From Mesorhizobium sp. WSM4306 (GTDB taxonomy: Bacteria > Pseudomonadota > Alphaproteobacteria > Rhizobiales > Rhizobiaceae), in NCBI RefSeq assembly GCF_007003975.1, contig NZ_VFTC01000003.1, positions 186,001 through 250,000 of the forward strand: a DNA stretch of 64,000 nt, read 5' to 3'. Both the position numbers and the translations under genes were made by a program. Of the stretch, positions 1 to 14,441 are shown in pieces. Below the pieces are notes generated by a model, which saw nothing but the letters and a program-made list of their open reading frames with translations, had not been told where the DNA came from and ran no database searches. Each line of letters begins with the position of its first letter. Within the stretch, counting starts at the first letter, position 1.

Positions 1-948
1 CCTGTTTTCGGTCACCACCAGCGCACCGATATTGTATTCGTTGAGAAGCGCGATCGCCGTGCCGGCCAGAGTCTGAGGATCGACCGTCTTCGGTGTGCGG
101 GTCATGATGTCGTCCACGGCGATATCGGCCAAGTTGCGATGCAAATTGCGCGCGACATCGCCGTCGGTGATGATCCCGACCAGTTCGCCCTTCGCGTCGA
201 CGACGCAGACACAGCCGACTTTCTTGTTCGACAGCGTCATGACCGCTTCAGGCATCTTGGTGCCAAGCACGGCTAGCGGAATCTGGTCGCCGACCCGCAT
301 GATCTCGGAGACGAGAGTCAGATTGGCGCCGAGCTGGCCGCCGGGGTGGAAAGTGCGGAAATGGTCGGGGGTGAAGCCGCGCGCTTCCAGCAGCGCGATG
401 GCCAGCGCATCGCCGGCCACCAGTTGCAGCAGCGTCGATGTCGTCGGCGCCAGGCCGTGCGGGCAGGCTTCCGGCACCTGCGGCAGAAGCAGCACCACGT
501 CAGCCGCGCGTGCCAGCGCCGAAGTCGCGCCGGAGGTAATGGCAATCAGGGGGATCGAGAAGCGCCTGGAATAGGCGACGATGCCCATCAATTCCTTGCT
601 CTCGCCTGACCATGACATGGCGATGATGGCATCATCCCTGGCAATCATGCCGAGGTCGCCATGATTGGCTTCCGCCGGATGGACAAAGAAGGCGGGCGTG
701 CCGGTCGAGGCCAGCGTAGCCGCGATCTTGGAGCCGATATGGCCGCTCTTGCCGACGCCGGTGACGATGACCCGGCCATCGATGCGCGAGATAATGTCGA
801 CGGCGTGGGCGAAGGGTTCGGCCAGTCCGTTTTCCAGCGCGGCAGCCAACGCCGCCACGCCGGCCTGTTCCGTGGCTACCGTTCTCAGCGCCGAGGCGAT
901 CGAAGCCTGGCTGTCCAAAGGCTTCTTTTCTGGAGATCCCGCATGCAT
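1..948 (-). CDS. kdsD: Arabinose-5-phosphate isomerase KdsD/KpsF (3' end cut by window)
   Basis: Interconverts D-ribulose 5-phosphate and D-arabinose 5-phosphate, the first step to Kdo for lipopolysaccharide. Reading the minus strand from the ATG at 948 gives 316 uninterrupted codons running off the left edge. The N-terminal SIS domain shows VTGVGKSGHIG near residue 50, the HPAEANHGDLGM substrate loop and ESKEL. The C-terminal part carries two CBS domains (GCVCVVDAKGELVGIITDGD, then IMTRTPKTVDP). The family is usually about 320-335 residues, so only about 10-15 are missing. No earlier in-frame ATG is seen just upstream. The fold and motif order are diagnostic; a capsule-specific KpsF paralogue cannot be excluded. 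Confidence 0.95.
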   Translation of the reverse strand, partial: MHAGSPEKKPLDSQASIASALRTVATEQAGVAALAAALENGLAEPFAHAVDIISRIDGRVIVTGVGKSGHIGSKIAATLASTGTPAFFVHPAEANHGDLGMIARDDAIIAMSWSGESKELMGIVAYSRRFSIPLIAITSGATSALARAADVVLLLPQVPEACPHGLAPTTSTLLQLVAGDALAIALLEARGFTPDHFRTFHPGGQLGANLTLVSEIMRVGDQIPLAVLGTKMPEAVMTLSNKKVGCVCVVDAKGELVGIITDGDVARNLHRNLADIAVDDIMTRTPKTVDPQTLAGTAIALLNEYNIGALVVTENR

Positions 949-1098
949 GGCTGATGCGCTTAGCGCGTTGCCGTTCGCCTGTCCAACAGAATTGCCGTCC
1001 GGCCAGGTCTGACAGGCACCCCTTCAACCCTCCGTTAACCATCCCCGTTTACGGTTCGGTAAGTATGGCGCGCTTGCGCCGCGCAAGCAGTGGTGACG

Positions 1099-2880
1099 AT
1101 GTCGCGGGCCCAGCCTCAAAAGAAAAAAGGTCGAACGGGCGGAGCCTTTTGCGCTCTGATTCTGGCAATAAGCGTGCTCGCTCTGCTGCGGCCAACCGCG
1201 CTTCATGCCCAGGAAACCGAGCTGCGCGGTGAAGTCTCGGAATCGGCGATTCTGTCCGACCAGCAGCGCCGGGCCAGGCAATTGAGCAAGGCCAACACGC
1301 AGGTCAAGCCGGCGCCTGCCGACACCACCCCCGCGGAAAACACGCCAACCGCCTATGTGCCGGCCAGCGATGGCGCCTTGCCTGATGAAACCGACCCGTC
1401 ACAGGCCGGTGCAAACAGCATTTTCGATCCGCCGGCAGCCACCGACGACTCGTTCGCCGATCAGCCGCCAACCGTCCAGCCACGCCGGCCATCGACGGCA
1501 AAACAACGCGCCGCCGATGCGGACAAGACCAAGGACAAAACCAAGGCTGTCGACAAGAAGAAGCCCGGTCGAACCACGGACCCGACCACCACCGGAACGA
1601 CTTCGGACGGTACGGCAGCAGACGAAACCGAGCAGGATACGGCCAACCGCCGTGCCCTCACCATTGACAGCGTCGACCGGCAGAAGCTCGACCCTGGCGC
1701 CGAGCGCACCGATGCCATCGAGGGTCAGAAGAAGAAGCCCGAGGACGACCCGTACGCGGCAACCGGCATCAAGGTCGGCTCCTTCCTGCTGCGGCCGACG
1801 CTGGAGCAGGGCGTTACCGTCACGTCGAACGCCGATTCCAGCTCCGGCGGCAAGTCGGCGGTGCTGTCCGAAACGGCGCTGCGTTTCTCCGCCGCCTCCG
1901 ACTGGCGCGAGAATTCGGCCGTCATCGACGGTTACGGCAACTTCCGCAACAGCATTTCGGGCCAGAAGATCAATGAGGGGCGTGGCCGTATCGAAGGCAC
2001 GCTCAATGTCGACCTCGACAATGAGCTGCGCGCCATCGCCAAACTCGGCTACGAGATTGCGCCGGAATCGGCCTCCTCGCCCGACGCCATTGCCGGCGTC
2101 ACCTCACAGCCGATCCGCCAGACCGTCGACGGCAGCCTCGCCGTCAAGAAGGACGTCGGCAAGCTGCGCTTCGCGCTGACCGGCGCGGTCTCCCACGATA
2201 TCTATGGCGACGCCAAGCTGACCAACGGCACCGTGTTGTCGCAGAAGGATCGCGATTCCACGCTTTACACCGCGACCTTGCGCACCGGCTACGAGATCTC
2301 GCCCGCCATCACGCCTTTCGCCGAAGTCGAAGTCGGCCGACGCGCCTATGATCTGCGCGTCGATTCAAGCGGCTTTGAACGGTCGTCGACACGGCTTGGC
2401 GCGCGCGCCGGTGTCGAAGTGGACATGGGCGAGAAATTGGCTGGCGAATTCTCGGCCGGCTGGCTCCGGGAAGCGATCGACGACAACCGGCTGGAGGCGA
2501 ATTCGGGGGCGTCGGTGAATGCCGACCTCAAATGGTCGCCCGAACGCGGCACCATCATCGGCCTGACCGCGCAGACCATGATCGAAGGCACGACGACCGC
2601 CAATGAGAGCGGCGACCTCCTCTATTCAGGCCGCCTGACCGGCGAGCGGCAGATCCGCGCCGACCTGACCGGCAACGCCGCCCTTGGCCTCGACTGGCGC
2701 GACTACACCGGTTCCGACGGGCACGACCTGACATTGAGCGCCGAGGCCGGGCTGACATGGTGGCTGAACCGCTATGTCGGTCTCACCAGCCGCGCCCGCA
2801 CCGAGAAGCTGACCAGCAATCTGCCCGGGCGCAACTACACCGCCAACAGCGTCTACCTCGGGCTGAAATTGCAGCGGTAG
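1099..2880 (+). CDS. Outer-membrane beta-barrel protein with long disordered linker
   Basis: Predicted exported protein of 593 residues. The start is taken as the ATG at 1099 (MSRAQPQKKK); a GTG three codons upstream at 1090 is also possible. A signal peptide follows (basic start, LILAISVLALL core, HAQE cleavage region). Residues about 40-200 are a low-complexity Pro/Thr/Lys/Asp linker (KTKDKTKAVDKKK, TDPTTTGTTSDGT). From about residue 210 to the end the pattern is alternating beta strands typical of putative beta-barrel porin families in Rhizobiales. The exact role (porin, adhesin, polysaccharide-associated OMP) is not evident. The stop codon directly abuts the stop of the convergent galU with no spacer. 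Confidence 0.8.
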   Translation: MSRAQPQKKKGRTGGAFCALILAISVLALLRPTALHAQETELRGEVSESAILSDQQRRARQLSKANTQVKPAPADTTPAENTPTAYVPASDGALPDETDPSQAGANSIFDPPAATDDSFADQPPTVQPRRPSTAKQRAADADKTKDKTKAVDKKKPGRTTDPTTTGTTSDGTAADETEQDTANRRALTIDSVDRQKLDPGAERTDAIEGQKKKPEDDPYAATGIKVGSFLLRPTLEQGVTVTSNADSSSGGKSAVLSETALRFSAASDWRENSAVIDGYGNFRNSISGQKINEGRGRIEGTLNVDLDNELRAIAKLGYEIAPESASSPDAIAGVTSQPIRQTVDGSLAVKKDVGKLRFALTGAVSHDIYGDAKLTNGTVLSQKDRDSTLYTATLRTGYEISPAITPFAEVEVGRRAYDLRVDSSGFERSSTRLGARAGVEVDMGEKLAGEFSAGWLREAIDDNRLEANSGASVNADLKWSPERGTIIGLTAQTMIEGTTTANESGDLLYSGRLTGERQIRADLTGNAALGLDWRDYTGSDGHDLTLSAEAGLTWWLNRYVGLTSRARTEKLTSNLPGRNYTANSVYLGLKLQR

Positions 2881-3786
2881 CTAGAAGGCAGCGCCGCGGC
2901 GCTCGGAGGGCTTCATCTCGTCGAGCAGCGTGCGGATGACGCCGGCCATGTTCTCGTTCATGTCGCTGCGCCACAGCGCGAAGGCGACATTGGCCTCGAC
3001 GAATCCTTCCGGCGACCCGCAGTCGAAGGTACGGCCCTGATAGTGGTAGCCGAAGAAACGCTGCTGCTTTTCCAGCTTCAGCATCGCGTCGGTGAGCTGG
3101 ATCTCGTTGCCGGCGCCCTTTTCCTGGCTTTCGAGGATCGTGAAGATCTCGGGCTGCAGGATGTAACGGCCGTTGATGTAGAGATTGGACGGCGCGGTGC
3201 CGGCATTCGGCTTCTCCACCATCTCGGTGATCCGGAAGCCGTGATGGGTGTCCTCGCCGCGCCCGACAATGCCATATTTGTGGGTTTCGGCCGGATCGCA
3301 TTCCTGCACGGCGATGATGTTGTTGCCGGTCTCCTCATAGAGTTCGACCATGGCCTTCATGCAGCTCTTTTCCGACTGCATGATCATGTCGGGCAGCAAG
3401 AGCGCGAAGGGCTCATCCCCGACCAGTTCGCGCGCGCACCAGACGGCGTGGCCGAGCCCCATCGGCACCTGTTGGCGGGTGAACGAGGTCTGCCCCGGTG
3501 CCGGCTGCAGCCGTTGCAGGCGGGCCAGCTGCTCGTCCTTGCCACGCTGGGCGAGCGTGTCGTAGAGCTCGAACTGGATATCGAAATGGTCCTCGATGAC
3601 CGCCTTGTTGCGGCCGGTGACGAAGATGAAATGTTCGATGCCGGCCTCGCGCGCCTCATCGACGACATACTGGATGACCGGCCGGTCGACGACGGTCAGC
3701 ATTTCCTTCGGGATGGCCTTGGTGGCCGGGAGGAACCGCGTGCCGAGACCGGCGACCGGGAAAACTGCCTTGCGAACTCGCTTCAT
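2881..3786 (-). CDS. galU: UTP--glucose-1-phosphate uridylyltransferase
   Basis: Makes UDP-glucose from UTP and glucose 1-phosphate in the cytoplasm, feeding exopolysaccharide, cyclic glucan, LPS and trehalose synthesis. The 301-residue protein has the nucleotidyltransferase signature [18 protein letters not shown] near residues 14-31, [13 protein letters not shown] next, and the conserved LLPDMI and [16 protein letters not shown] blocks later. Length matches bacterial GalU (about 290-305). The gene is monocistronic and convergent with the beta-barrel gene. The roughly 200-base gap on its 5' side separates it from the divergent lytic transglycosylase and must hold both promoters. Confidence 0.97.
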   Translation of the reverse strand: MKRVRKAVFPVAGLGTRFLPATKAIPKEMLTVVDRPVIQYVVDEAREAGIEHFIFVTGRNKAVIEDHFDIQFELYDTLAQRGKDEQLARLQRLQPAPGQTSFTRQQVPMGLGHAVWCARELVGDEPFALLLPDMIMQSEKSCMKAMVELYEETGNNIIAVQECDPAETHKYGIVGRGEDTHHGFRITEMVEKPNAGTAPSNLYINGRYILQPEIFTILESQEKGAGNEIQLTDAMLKLEKQQRFFGYHYQGRTFDCGSPEGFVEANVAFALWRSDMNENMAGVIRTLLDEMKPSERRGAAF

Positions 3787-3994
3787 GCGTCAATTATCCG
3801 TTTGAGAGCCTGCTCCGCAATCCCCGGCCCGCGACATTTTCACGCCGGAATTGAGGATTATCGGGCGATTGAGGGAAACATCAACCGGTAAAGCATCCTG
3901 CTGTCTTTTCGTTCCAGGCGCCACCTATGGTAAACTAATTCCTAACCCGGTTCGGCGATGAATGGTCTTTCCTGAGATAGTGAAGGAGGAAAAG

Positions 3995-5218
3995 ATGACC
4001 GTTCGCAGTGCCGCAAAACTCTTTACCAGCGTCCTGACGGCGGCCAGCCTCTCGCTCGCCTTGCTGATGCCGACCGGCCCTGCCTTTGCCGATGCCGGTT
4101 TCCGGCAATGGGTCGCCGGCTTCCGCGCCACCGCCGTGGCGGGCGGTGTTTCCGTCGCGGTCTACGACCAGGCGTTCCGCGGCATCAACGAACCCGACCC
4201 GGTGGTGCTGGAAAAGGCCCGCACGCAGCCTGAGTTCAGCGCGCCCGCCTGGGACTATTTCGACAACCGCGTCCATGACCAGTCCGTTGCCGTCGGCCAG
4301 CAGATGGCGAAGAAATGGAAGCCGTGGCTGGACCGGATCGAAGCGCGGTTCGGCGTCGACCGCTACATCCTGCTCGCCATCTGGTCGATGGAATCGAACT
4401 ATGGCGAGATCCTCAAGCGCGACGACATTATGCGCAATGTCATCCGCTCGCTGGCGACGCTCGCCTATGGCGACCCGAAGCGGTCGAAATTCGCCCGCAC
4501 CCAATTGGTTGCGGCGCTGAAGATCCTGCAGACCGGCGACATCGACGAAAGCCACTTGATGGGCTCCTGGGCCGGCGCCATGGGCCAGACCCAGTTCATC
4601 CCGACCAGCTACCAGCATTATGCCGTCGACATGGATGGCAACGGCAAGCGCGACATCTGGAATTCGATCCCCGATGCGCTGGCGACATCAGCCAATCTGC
4701 TGAAGAAGAATGGCTGGCAAGGTGGCAAGACCTGGGGCTATGAGGTCACCATTCCGGCCGGCAAACTACCCGCTGGCTCGAAGACGCTGGCGCAGTGGCA
4801 GACGCTCGGCGTCGCCAGGGCCAATGGCAAGCCGTTCAGGAACGCAACCGACAAGGCGACGCTGAAAGTGCCGGACGGCCGCGGCGGACCGGCCTTCCTG
4901 ATGATCAAGAACTTCTCCGTTATCAAGGCCTACAACAACGCCGACAAATATGCCCTTGCCGTCGGCCTTCTTGCCGACGAAATCGCCGGCTCTAGTGGTC
5001 TGGTGCAGGACTGGCAGCGGCCTTTCACAAAACTGTCCTTCGAGGAAAGGCAGGAGTTGCAGAAGCGGCTCTCGCAGCACGGGCTTTACGACGGCAAGTT
5101 CGACGGCAAGATCGGTGACGGCACGAAAACCGCCATCATGACCTATCAGGCAAAGGTCGGCTTGACCCAGGACGGGTATCCGAGCATGGAAGTGCTCAAA
5201 TGGCTCAGAAAGAAATAG
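3995..5218 (+). CDS. Lytic murein transglycosylase (MltB-like) with peptidoglycan-binding domain
   Basis: Cleaves the MurNAc-GlcNAc bond of peptidoglycan in the periplasm. The start at 3995 is chosen because AAGGAGGA lies just upstream and because it opens a signal peptide (SLALLMPTGPAFADA) in a 407-residue protein. Residues about 25-325 form the SLT_2/MltB domain; the catalytic Glu is in the SMESNYGE segment near residue 140, followed by GSWAGAMGQTQFIPTSY. A C-terminal PG_binding_1 domain spans about residues 345-405 (LQKRLSQHGLYDGKFDGKIG). No lipobox is seen, so it is probably soluble and periplasmic rather than a lipoprotein. The next gene, an SGNH-like protein, may act with it on the wall. 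Confidence 0.93.
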   Translation: MTVRSAAKLFTSVLTAASLSLALLMPTGPAFADAGFRQWVAGFRATAVAGGVSVAVYDQAFRGINEPDPVVLEKARTQPEFSAPAWDYFDNRVHDQSVAVGQQMAKKWKPWLDRIEARFGVDRYILLAIWSMESNYGEILKRDDIMRNVIRSLATLAYGDPKRSKFARTQLVAALKILQTGDIDESHLMGSWAGAMGQTQFIPTSYQHYAVDMDGNGKRDIWNSIPDALATSANLLKKNGWQGGKTWGYEVTIPAGKLPAGSKTLAQWQTLGVARANGKPFRNATDKATLKVPDGRGGPAFLMIKNFSVIKAYNNADKYALAVGLLADEIAGSSGLVQDWQRPFTKLSFEERQELQKRLSQHGLYDGKFDGKIGDGTKTAIMTYQAKVGLTQDGYPSMEVLKWLRKK

Positions 5219-5321
5219 GGCCAGCAGCAGTGCAGCGCATTTGCGACGCGCAAGGGACGCTGTAGCATCGATCTGTGCATGATCCCTGCGAGGGTCATGC
5301 ACCAAGGGATGGAGAGGGTGC

Positions 5322-6539
5322 TTGGTTTCGGCAGCGCGTATCCGTGTGACCGTATTCCGCTTGCCGATCCTCATTCTGGCCATCGTTGTCCTGGCGATGG
5401 GAATAGCCGGCACTTTCCACACACCGGCTTTGGCGCAGGAACAGCCGCAGAACCGCGGCTGGTCGCTGCGCGACCTTCTGTTTCCGCGCCGCAGCGAGCG
5501 CATCGAGCCGCCGCTCGACATCCGCAAGGCAAAGCCGAAGGTCAAGAAAAAGCCCCGTGCGCCCGTTGAACCTGCCGTTCCGATTGTCGAGAAGGCGCCG
5601 GATTCCCGCATCATCCTGGTGATCGGCGATTTCATGGCGAGCGGCCTTGCCGAGGGCCTCGAAACCGCCTTTGCCGCCAACCCCGCTATCAGGATCGTCG
5701 AGCGCGCCAACGGCTCGTCAGGCTTCGTGCGCGATGACGTCTACAACTGGCCCGAACAGGTCAAATCGCTGATCGAGACGGAGAAACCGGCAGCGGTCGT
5801 CGTCATGCTCGGCTCCAACGACCGCCAGCAGATGCGCGTCAACGACGTGCGCGAGCAGCCGCGCTCCGAGAACTGGACCAAGGAATACGAACGCCGGACC
5901 GAGGCGTTTGGCAAGGCGCTGGCGTCGACCAAAGTGCCGTATCTGTGGGTCGGCATGCCGGCCTTCAAGACGTCGAAGATGACCTCCGACATGCTGGCCT
6001 TCAACGACATCTACCACTCGGCCGCCGAGAAGAATGGCGGCGAATTCGTCGATGTCTGGGACGGGTTCGTCGACGAGAACGGCGCCTTTGTCTCGACCGG
6101 CCCCGATATTAACGGCCAAGCCGTGCGGCTGCGCTCCGACGACGGTATCAACGTGTCGAAGGCCGGCAAGCGCAAGCTCGCCTTCTACACCGAAAAACCG
6201 CTGGCCAAGATACTCGGCCTGGCAGCGCCGGGAAGCGTGGTGACGGCTGCCGCACCCGCCGGTGCCCCGGTTGAGGCGCCGTCGCTGCCCGCCGCCCCCA
6301 TCGTGGTCGACCGCACCGTTCCGATGCTGCTCAACGATCCGGCGCTCGACGGCGGTACCGAGCTTCTCGGTGCGGCGGCTGCGCCAAAGGCCAATCCGGA
6401 TCTGCCGGGCGAAAAACTCATCCGCGAAGGCAAGGCCCCCGAGGCGTCGCCCGGCCGCGCCGACGATTTCTCCTGGCCGCCCAAGGCACCCGCCACGGCC
6501 GCTGCCACGACGGATACGACGACGGCGATCAACCGTTAA
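5322..6539 (+). CDS. SGNH/GDSL-like periplasmic protein, DUF459 family
   Basis: A 405-residue exported protein. The likely start is TTG at 5322, preceded by a GGAGAGGG Shine-Dalgarno; the next residues form a signal peptide (LPILILAIVVLAMGIAG, cleavage near ALAQE). Residues about 90-310 resemble the SGNH hydrolase fold: ILVIGDFMASGL (block I, with Phe where Ser would be expected in GDS), VVVMLGSNDRQQM (Asn of block III), and DGINVSKAGKRKLA near the C-terminal block. The loss of a clear nucleophile Ser and of the DxxH pair makes classical esterase activity doubtful. The last 90 residues are Ala/Pro-rich. It follows the lytic transglycosylase and overlaps the stop of convergent gltD by two bases. 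Confidence 0.85.
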   Translation: MVSAARIRVTVFRLPILILAIVVLAMGIAGTFHTPALAQEQPQNRGWSLRDLLFPRRSERIEPPLDIRKAKPKVKKKPRAPVEPAVPIVEKAPDSRIILVIGDFMASGLAEGLETAFAANPAIRIVERANGSSGFVRDDVYNWPEQVKSLIETEKPAAVVVMLGSNDRQQMRVNDVREQPRSENWTKEYERRTEAFGKALASTKVPYLWVGMPAFKTSKMTSDMLAFNDIYHSAAEKNGGEFVDVWDGFVDENGAFVSTGPDINGQAVRLRSDDGINVSKAGKRKLAFYTEKPLAKILGLAAPGSVVTAAAPAGAPVEAPSLPAAPIVVDRTVPMLLNDPALDGGTELLGAAAAPKANPDLPGEKLIREGKAPEASPGRADDFSWPPKAPATAAATTDTTTAINR

Positions 6540-7990
6540 CGCGGCAGCACGGTCGTCCCCATCAGCGCTTCGTCGATCGAGCGCGCCGCCTGGCGGCCCT
6601 CCCGGATCGCCCACACCACCAATGACTGGCCGCGGCGCACGTCGCCGGCGGCAAAAAGCTTGTCGACGCTGGTCCTGTAGTCGCGGTCATTGGCTTCGAC
6701 ATTCCTGGAACGCCGGCTGTCGGTCGTGATTTTCATCTGACCGTCCAGCTCCTTCGCCACGCCAGCGGCGGCCGGTCCAGCAAAGCCGATGGCGATAAAG
6801 GCGAGATCGGCGCGGATAACGAATTCGGTGCCGGCGATCGGCTTGCGCTTCTCGTCGACCTCGCAGCACTTCACCCCGGTCAGCTGGCCGTCTTCGCCGA
6901 TGAATTCGAGCGTCGCCACCTGGAATTCGCGCTCGGCACCTTCGGCCTGCGACGACGATGTCCGCATCTTGGTCGCCCAGTAGGGCCAGACCGCAAGCTT
7001 GTCTTCCTTCTCCGGCGGCTGTGGGCGGATGTCGAGCTGGGTGACGCGCACCGCGCCCTGGCGAAAGGCCGTGCCAACGCAGTCGGAAGCAGTATCGCCG
7101 CCGCCGACGACGACGACATGCTGGCCGCCGGCGATGATCGGATGCGACGGCCACGCCACCGACTGGATGGGCTCGCCGCCGACGCGACGGTTCTGCTGCA
7201 CCAGATACGGCATGGCATCATAGACGCCGCCGAGATCGTCGCCCGGAATGTTGGCTGGACGCGGCGATTCCGAACCGCCGCAATAGAGCACCGCATCGTA
7301 TTCGGCGAGCAGCTCTGCCACGGGTTTGTCGACACCGACGTTGATGCCGCAATGGAAGGTCACGCCCTCGCCCTGCATCTGCTCGATGCGACGGTCGATA
7401 TAGTGCTTCTCGATCTTGAAGTCGGGAATGCCGTAGCGCATCAGCCCGCCAGGCCGGCTTTCGCGCTCGTAGACACTGACCTCATGCCCGGCGCGGCCAA
7501 GCTGTTGGGCAGCCGCCATTCCTGCCGGGCCGGAGCCGATGACGGCGACCCGCTTGCCGGTCTTCTTCTCTGGCGGATAGGGCCGGATATGGCCGGTCTC
7601 ATAAGCCTTGTCGGCGATCGCCTGTTCGACCGTCTTGATGGCGACCGGAATGTCCTCGAGGTTCAGCGTGCAGGCTTCCTCGCAAGGCGCGGGGCAGATG
7701 CGGCCGGTGAATTCGGGGAAATTGTTGGTCGAATGCAGGTTGCGGATCGCATTGTCCCAGTCGCCATTATAGACGAGGTCGTTCCAGTCGGGGATCTGGT
7801 TGTGGATCGGGCAACCCGTTGGCCCATGGCAGAACGGAATGCCGCAGTCCATGCAGCGCGCGGCCTGTTTCTCGACCTCCTTGTCCGACATCGGCAGCGT
7901 GAACTCGCGGAAATGCCGGATGCGGTCGGAGGCCGGCTGGTACTTGTGCACCTGCCGGTCGATTTCGAGAAAGCCTGTTACCTTGCCCAT
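6536..7990 (-). CDS. gltD: Glutamate synthase small subunit
   Basis: The NADPH-oxidising FAD subunit of GOGAT; passes electrons to GltB to make glutamate from 2-oxoglutarate and glutamine. The start at 7990 gives [13 protein letters not shown], the canonical N-terminus, and 484 residues. The N-terminal region has Cys clusters for 4Fe-4S binding ([18 protein letters not shown] and [11 protein letters not shown]). FAD and NADPH sites follow: [17 protein letters not shown] near residue 150 and [12 protein letters not shown] near residue 285. It lies 144 bases downstream of gltB on the same strand, presumably cotranscribed. Confidence 0.97.
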   Translation of the reverse strand: MGKVTGFLEIDRQVHKYQPASDRIRHFREFTLPMSDKEVEKQAARCMDCGIPFCHGPTGCPIHNQIPDWNDLVYNGDWDNAIRNLHSTNNFPEFTGRICPAPCEEACTLNLEDIPVAIKTVEQAIADKAYETGHIRPYPPEKKTGKRVAVIGSGPAGMAAAQQLGRAGHEVSVYERESRPGGLMRYGIPDFKIEKHYIDRRIEQMQGEGVTFHCGINVGVDKPVAELLAEYDAVLYCGGSESPRPANIPGDDLGGVYDAMPYLVQQNRRVGGEPIQSVAWPSHPIIAGGQHVVVVGGGDTASDCVGTAFRQGAVRVTQLDIRPQPPEKEDKLAVWPYWATKMRTSSSQAEGAEREFQVATLEFIGEDGQLTGVKCCEVDEKRKPIAGTEFVIRADLAFIAIGFAGPAAAGVAKELDGQMKITTDSRRSRNVEANDRDYRTSVDKLFAAGDVRRGQSLVVWAIREGRQAARSIDEALMGTTVLPR

Positions 7991-8134
7991 AGTCCAGTTC
8001 CTGCTGTCCAGATGGTGCGGGGTTCGCCGCACCCGTTAACCCCTTGAGGCAGCCATGGCAACCTTGCGTCAGAGGTCAAACTGTCGCTGAAAGTTCCGCC
8101 GGGAAGCCTGCGCTCCCCGGCAAGTCTCAAAAAC

Positions 8135-12886
<4,752 letters not shown>

Positions 12887-13383
12887 CGTCCTGTCCTCCG
12901 TTCCGGCCCCTGGCACTTCTTGCGTTTGGGGCGCTGGTCTACCTTGGGAAGCGACTGGCTTCCGCTCTCATTCTTGCGGCACGTCTTGCGAAATCCTTGG
13001 CGAACCGAGCGATGCGCCGCCGGCTCGTATCCGGTATCGTACAGGCCACAGCCGAGCCGTCTACCCGTCGCTCGCGGCAACGGCCGGAGTGGCCCAAATG
13101 ATACGCCAATCCAGCCTGACTTGTGCGACAAAATAAGACAGTACTACTGTCCTAAATTTTTATGGCAGAATTCCCCGGCACACACAAGACCGATTCACAA
13201 AAATCTTAGGCGTTTGGCGACAGAAAATTACGCCGCGTGCAGTCGAAACGAAAACTTCAGTCCGCAGCCCGCCTTCGTGATCAGCATCTGGCTTTACCGC
13301 TTTTTCAGCCCTTGGCCCTTGCGCGTCAAACCCCGAAGCAGCCATGGTCGCGCTCCTTTCGCAAACAGCCATGGACTTTCCGA
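12887..13383. other. 497-base intergenic region between divergent gltB and threonine aldolase
   Basis: No protein-coding gene is supported here: frames crossing it are short, overlap gltB antisense or lack family features. It should contain the gltB and the threonine aldolase promoters. The half nearer the aldolase is AT-rich and holds a perfect 7-bp inverted repeat (see the entry at 13137). A TGGCAC...TTGC pair at 12911-12924 resembles a sigma-54 site but its spacing is two bases too short. Confidence 0.6.
13137..13151. promoter_or_regulatory. Perfect inverted repeat, candidate operator
   Basis: GACAGTA-C-TACTGTC, two 7-base arms around a single base, followed by an AT-rich stretch (CTAAATTTTTATGG). 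It sits about 230 bases before the threonine aldolase start and about 250 bases before gltB. The shape fits a site for a dimeric regulator; which one is not known. No T-tract follows, so a terminator is unlikely. Confidence 0.45.
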
Positions 13384-14433
13384 ATGTTCTTTGCATCCGA
13401 CAACTGGGCGGGCGTCCATCCCGATATCTCTGCCAACCTGACCCGCCATGCCGCCGGCATCGCCACCGCCTATGGCGATAGCGACCTCGACCGCGCTCTC
13501 TACAAGCGTTTCAACGAGATTTTCGAGCGCGAGGTCGCGGTCTTCTTCGTCGCCACCGGCACGGCGGCCAACGCGCTGTCGATGGCGTCGTTGAACAGGA
13601 TCGGCGGCGTCGCCTTCTGCCATGCAGAGGCGCATATGAACGTTGATGAATTCGGCGCCGCGGGTTTTTACACCGGCGGCGCGCGCATGTCGCCCGTCCC
13701 GGGACCTCTGGGGCGCATCAATCCGCAGGCGCTCGACCGGGCCATCAAGCGCTATTCGCGGGACCTCGTCCCCGCCGGCCAGCCGATGGCAGTGACGATC
13801 ACCCAGGCGACCGAGGTCGGCACCGTTTACACCGTCGACGATATCAAGGCGATCGCCGAGGTGGCTCGCCGTCACAAGCTGCCGCTGCACATGGACGGCG
13901 CGCGCTTCGCCAACGCCGTTGCGGCGACAGAAGTCAGCCCAGCGGAAATGACCTGGAAGAGCGGTGTCGACATCATCTCCTTCGGCGGCACCAAGAATGG
14001 CTGCTGGATGGCCGACGCGGTCGTGGTTCTCAATCCCGACGTGGCGGGCGACCTGCGCCTGCTTCGCCAGCGCGCCGGGCAAACCTTCTCCAAGGCGCGC
14101 TTCATCTCGGCTCAGTTCGAGGCCTATTTTGCCGACGATCTGTGGCTGAGGATGGCGCGCCACGCCAATACGATGGCCGCAAGGCTGGCCGCGACGATCG
14201 AGGATGCGCCGTCGGGCCGGCTGGCCTGGCTGCCGCAGGCCAATGAAGTGTTCGCCATTCTCGACCGCAGCAAGGCGGAAAAAATGCAAGGCGACGGCGC
14301 TAAATTCGCTGAATGGGGCGTGCCGCAAAGCTTCGACGGCCACCTCGGCGACAATGAAGCGATCTACCGCTTCGTCGCCAGTTTCGCGACGACCACCGAA
14401 GAAGTCGATCACCTTGGCCACATGATCGACTGA
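13384..14433 (+). CDS. ltaE: Low-specificity L-threonine aldolase
   Basis: PLP enzyme cleaving L-threonine/allo-threonine to glycine and acetaldehyde. The start at 13384 (MFFASDNWAGVHP) matches the family N-terminus SDNxxGxHP; the frame is open further upstream but has no family sequence there. The 349-residue protein shows FFVATGTAANALS (PLP phosphate region), HAEAHMNVDEFGA, LHMDGARFANAV (Asp and Arg around PLP) and the Schiff-base Lys in SFGGTKNG near residue 206. The downstream MBL gene begins 8 bases after its stop, so the two are probably cotranscribed. Confidence 0.93.
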   Translation: MFFASDNWAGVHPDISANLTRHAAGIATAYGDSDLDRALYKRFNEIFEREVAVFFVATGTAANALSMASLNRIGGVAFCHAEAHMNVDEFGAAGFYTGGARMSPVPGPLGRINPQALDRAIKRYSRDLVPAGQPMAVTITQATEVGTVYTVDDIKAIAEVARRHKLPLHMDGARFANAVAATEVSPAEMTWKSGVDIISFGGTKNGCWMADAVVVLNPDVAGDLRLLRQRAGQTFSKARFISAQFEAYFADDLWLRMARHANTMAARLAATIEDAPSGRLAWLPQANEVFAILDRSKAEKMQGDGAKFAEWGVPQSFDGHLGDNEAIYRFVASFATTTEEVDHLGHMID

Positions 14434-14441
14434 GCTTTCCG

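Noticed and set aside
12911..12924. Possible sigma-54 promoter TGGCAC...TTGC near gltB
   Set aside because: The distance between the GG and GC elements is two bases short of that needed, and it points away from gltB.
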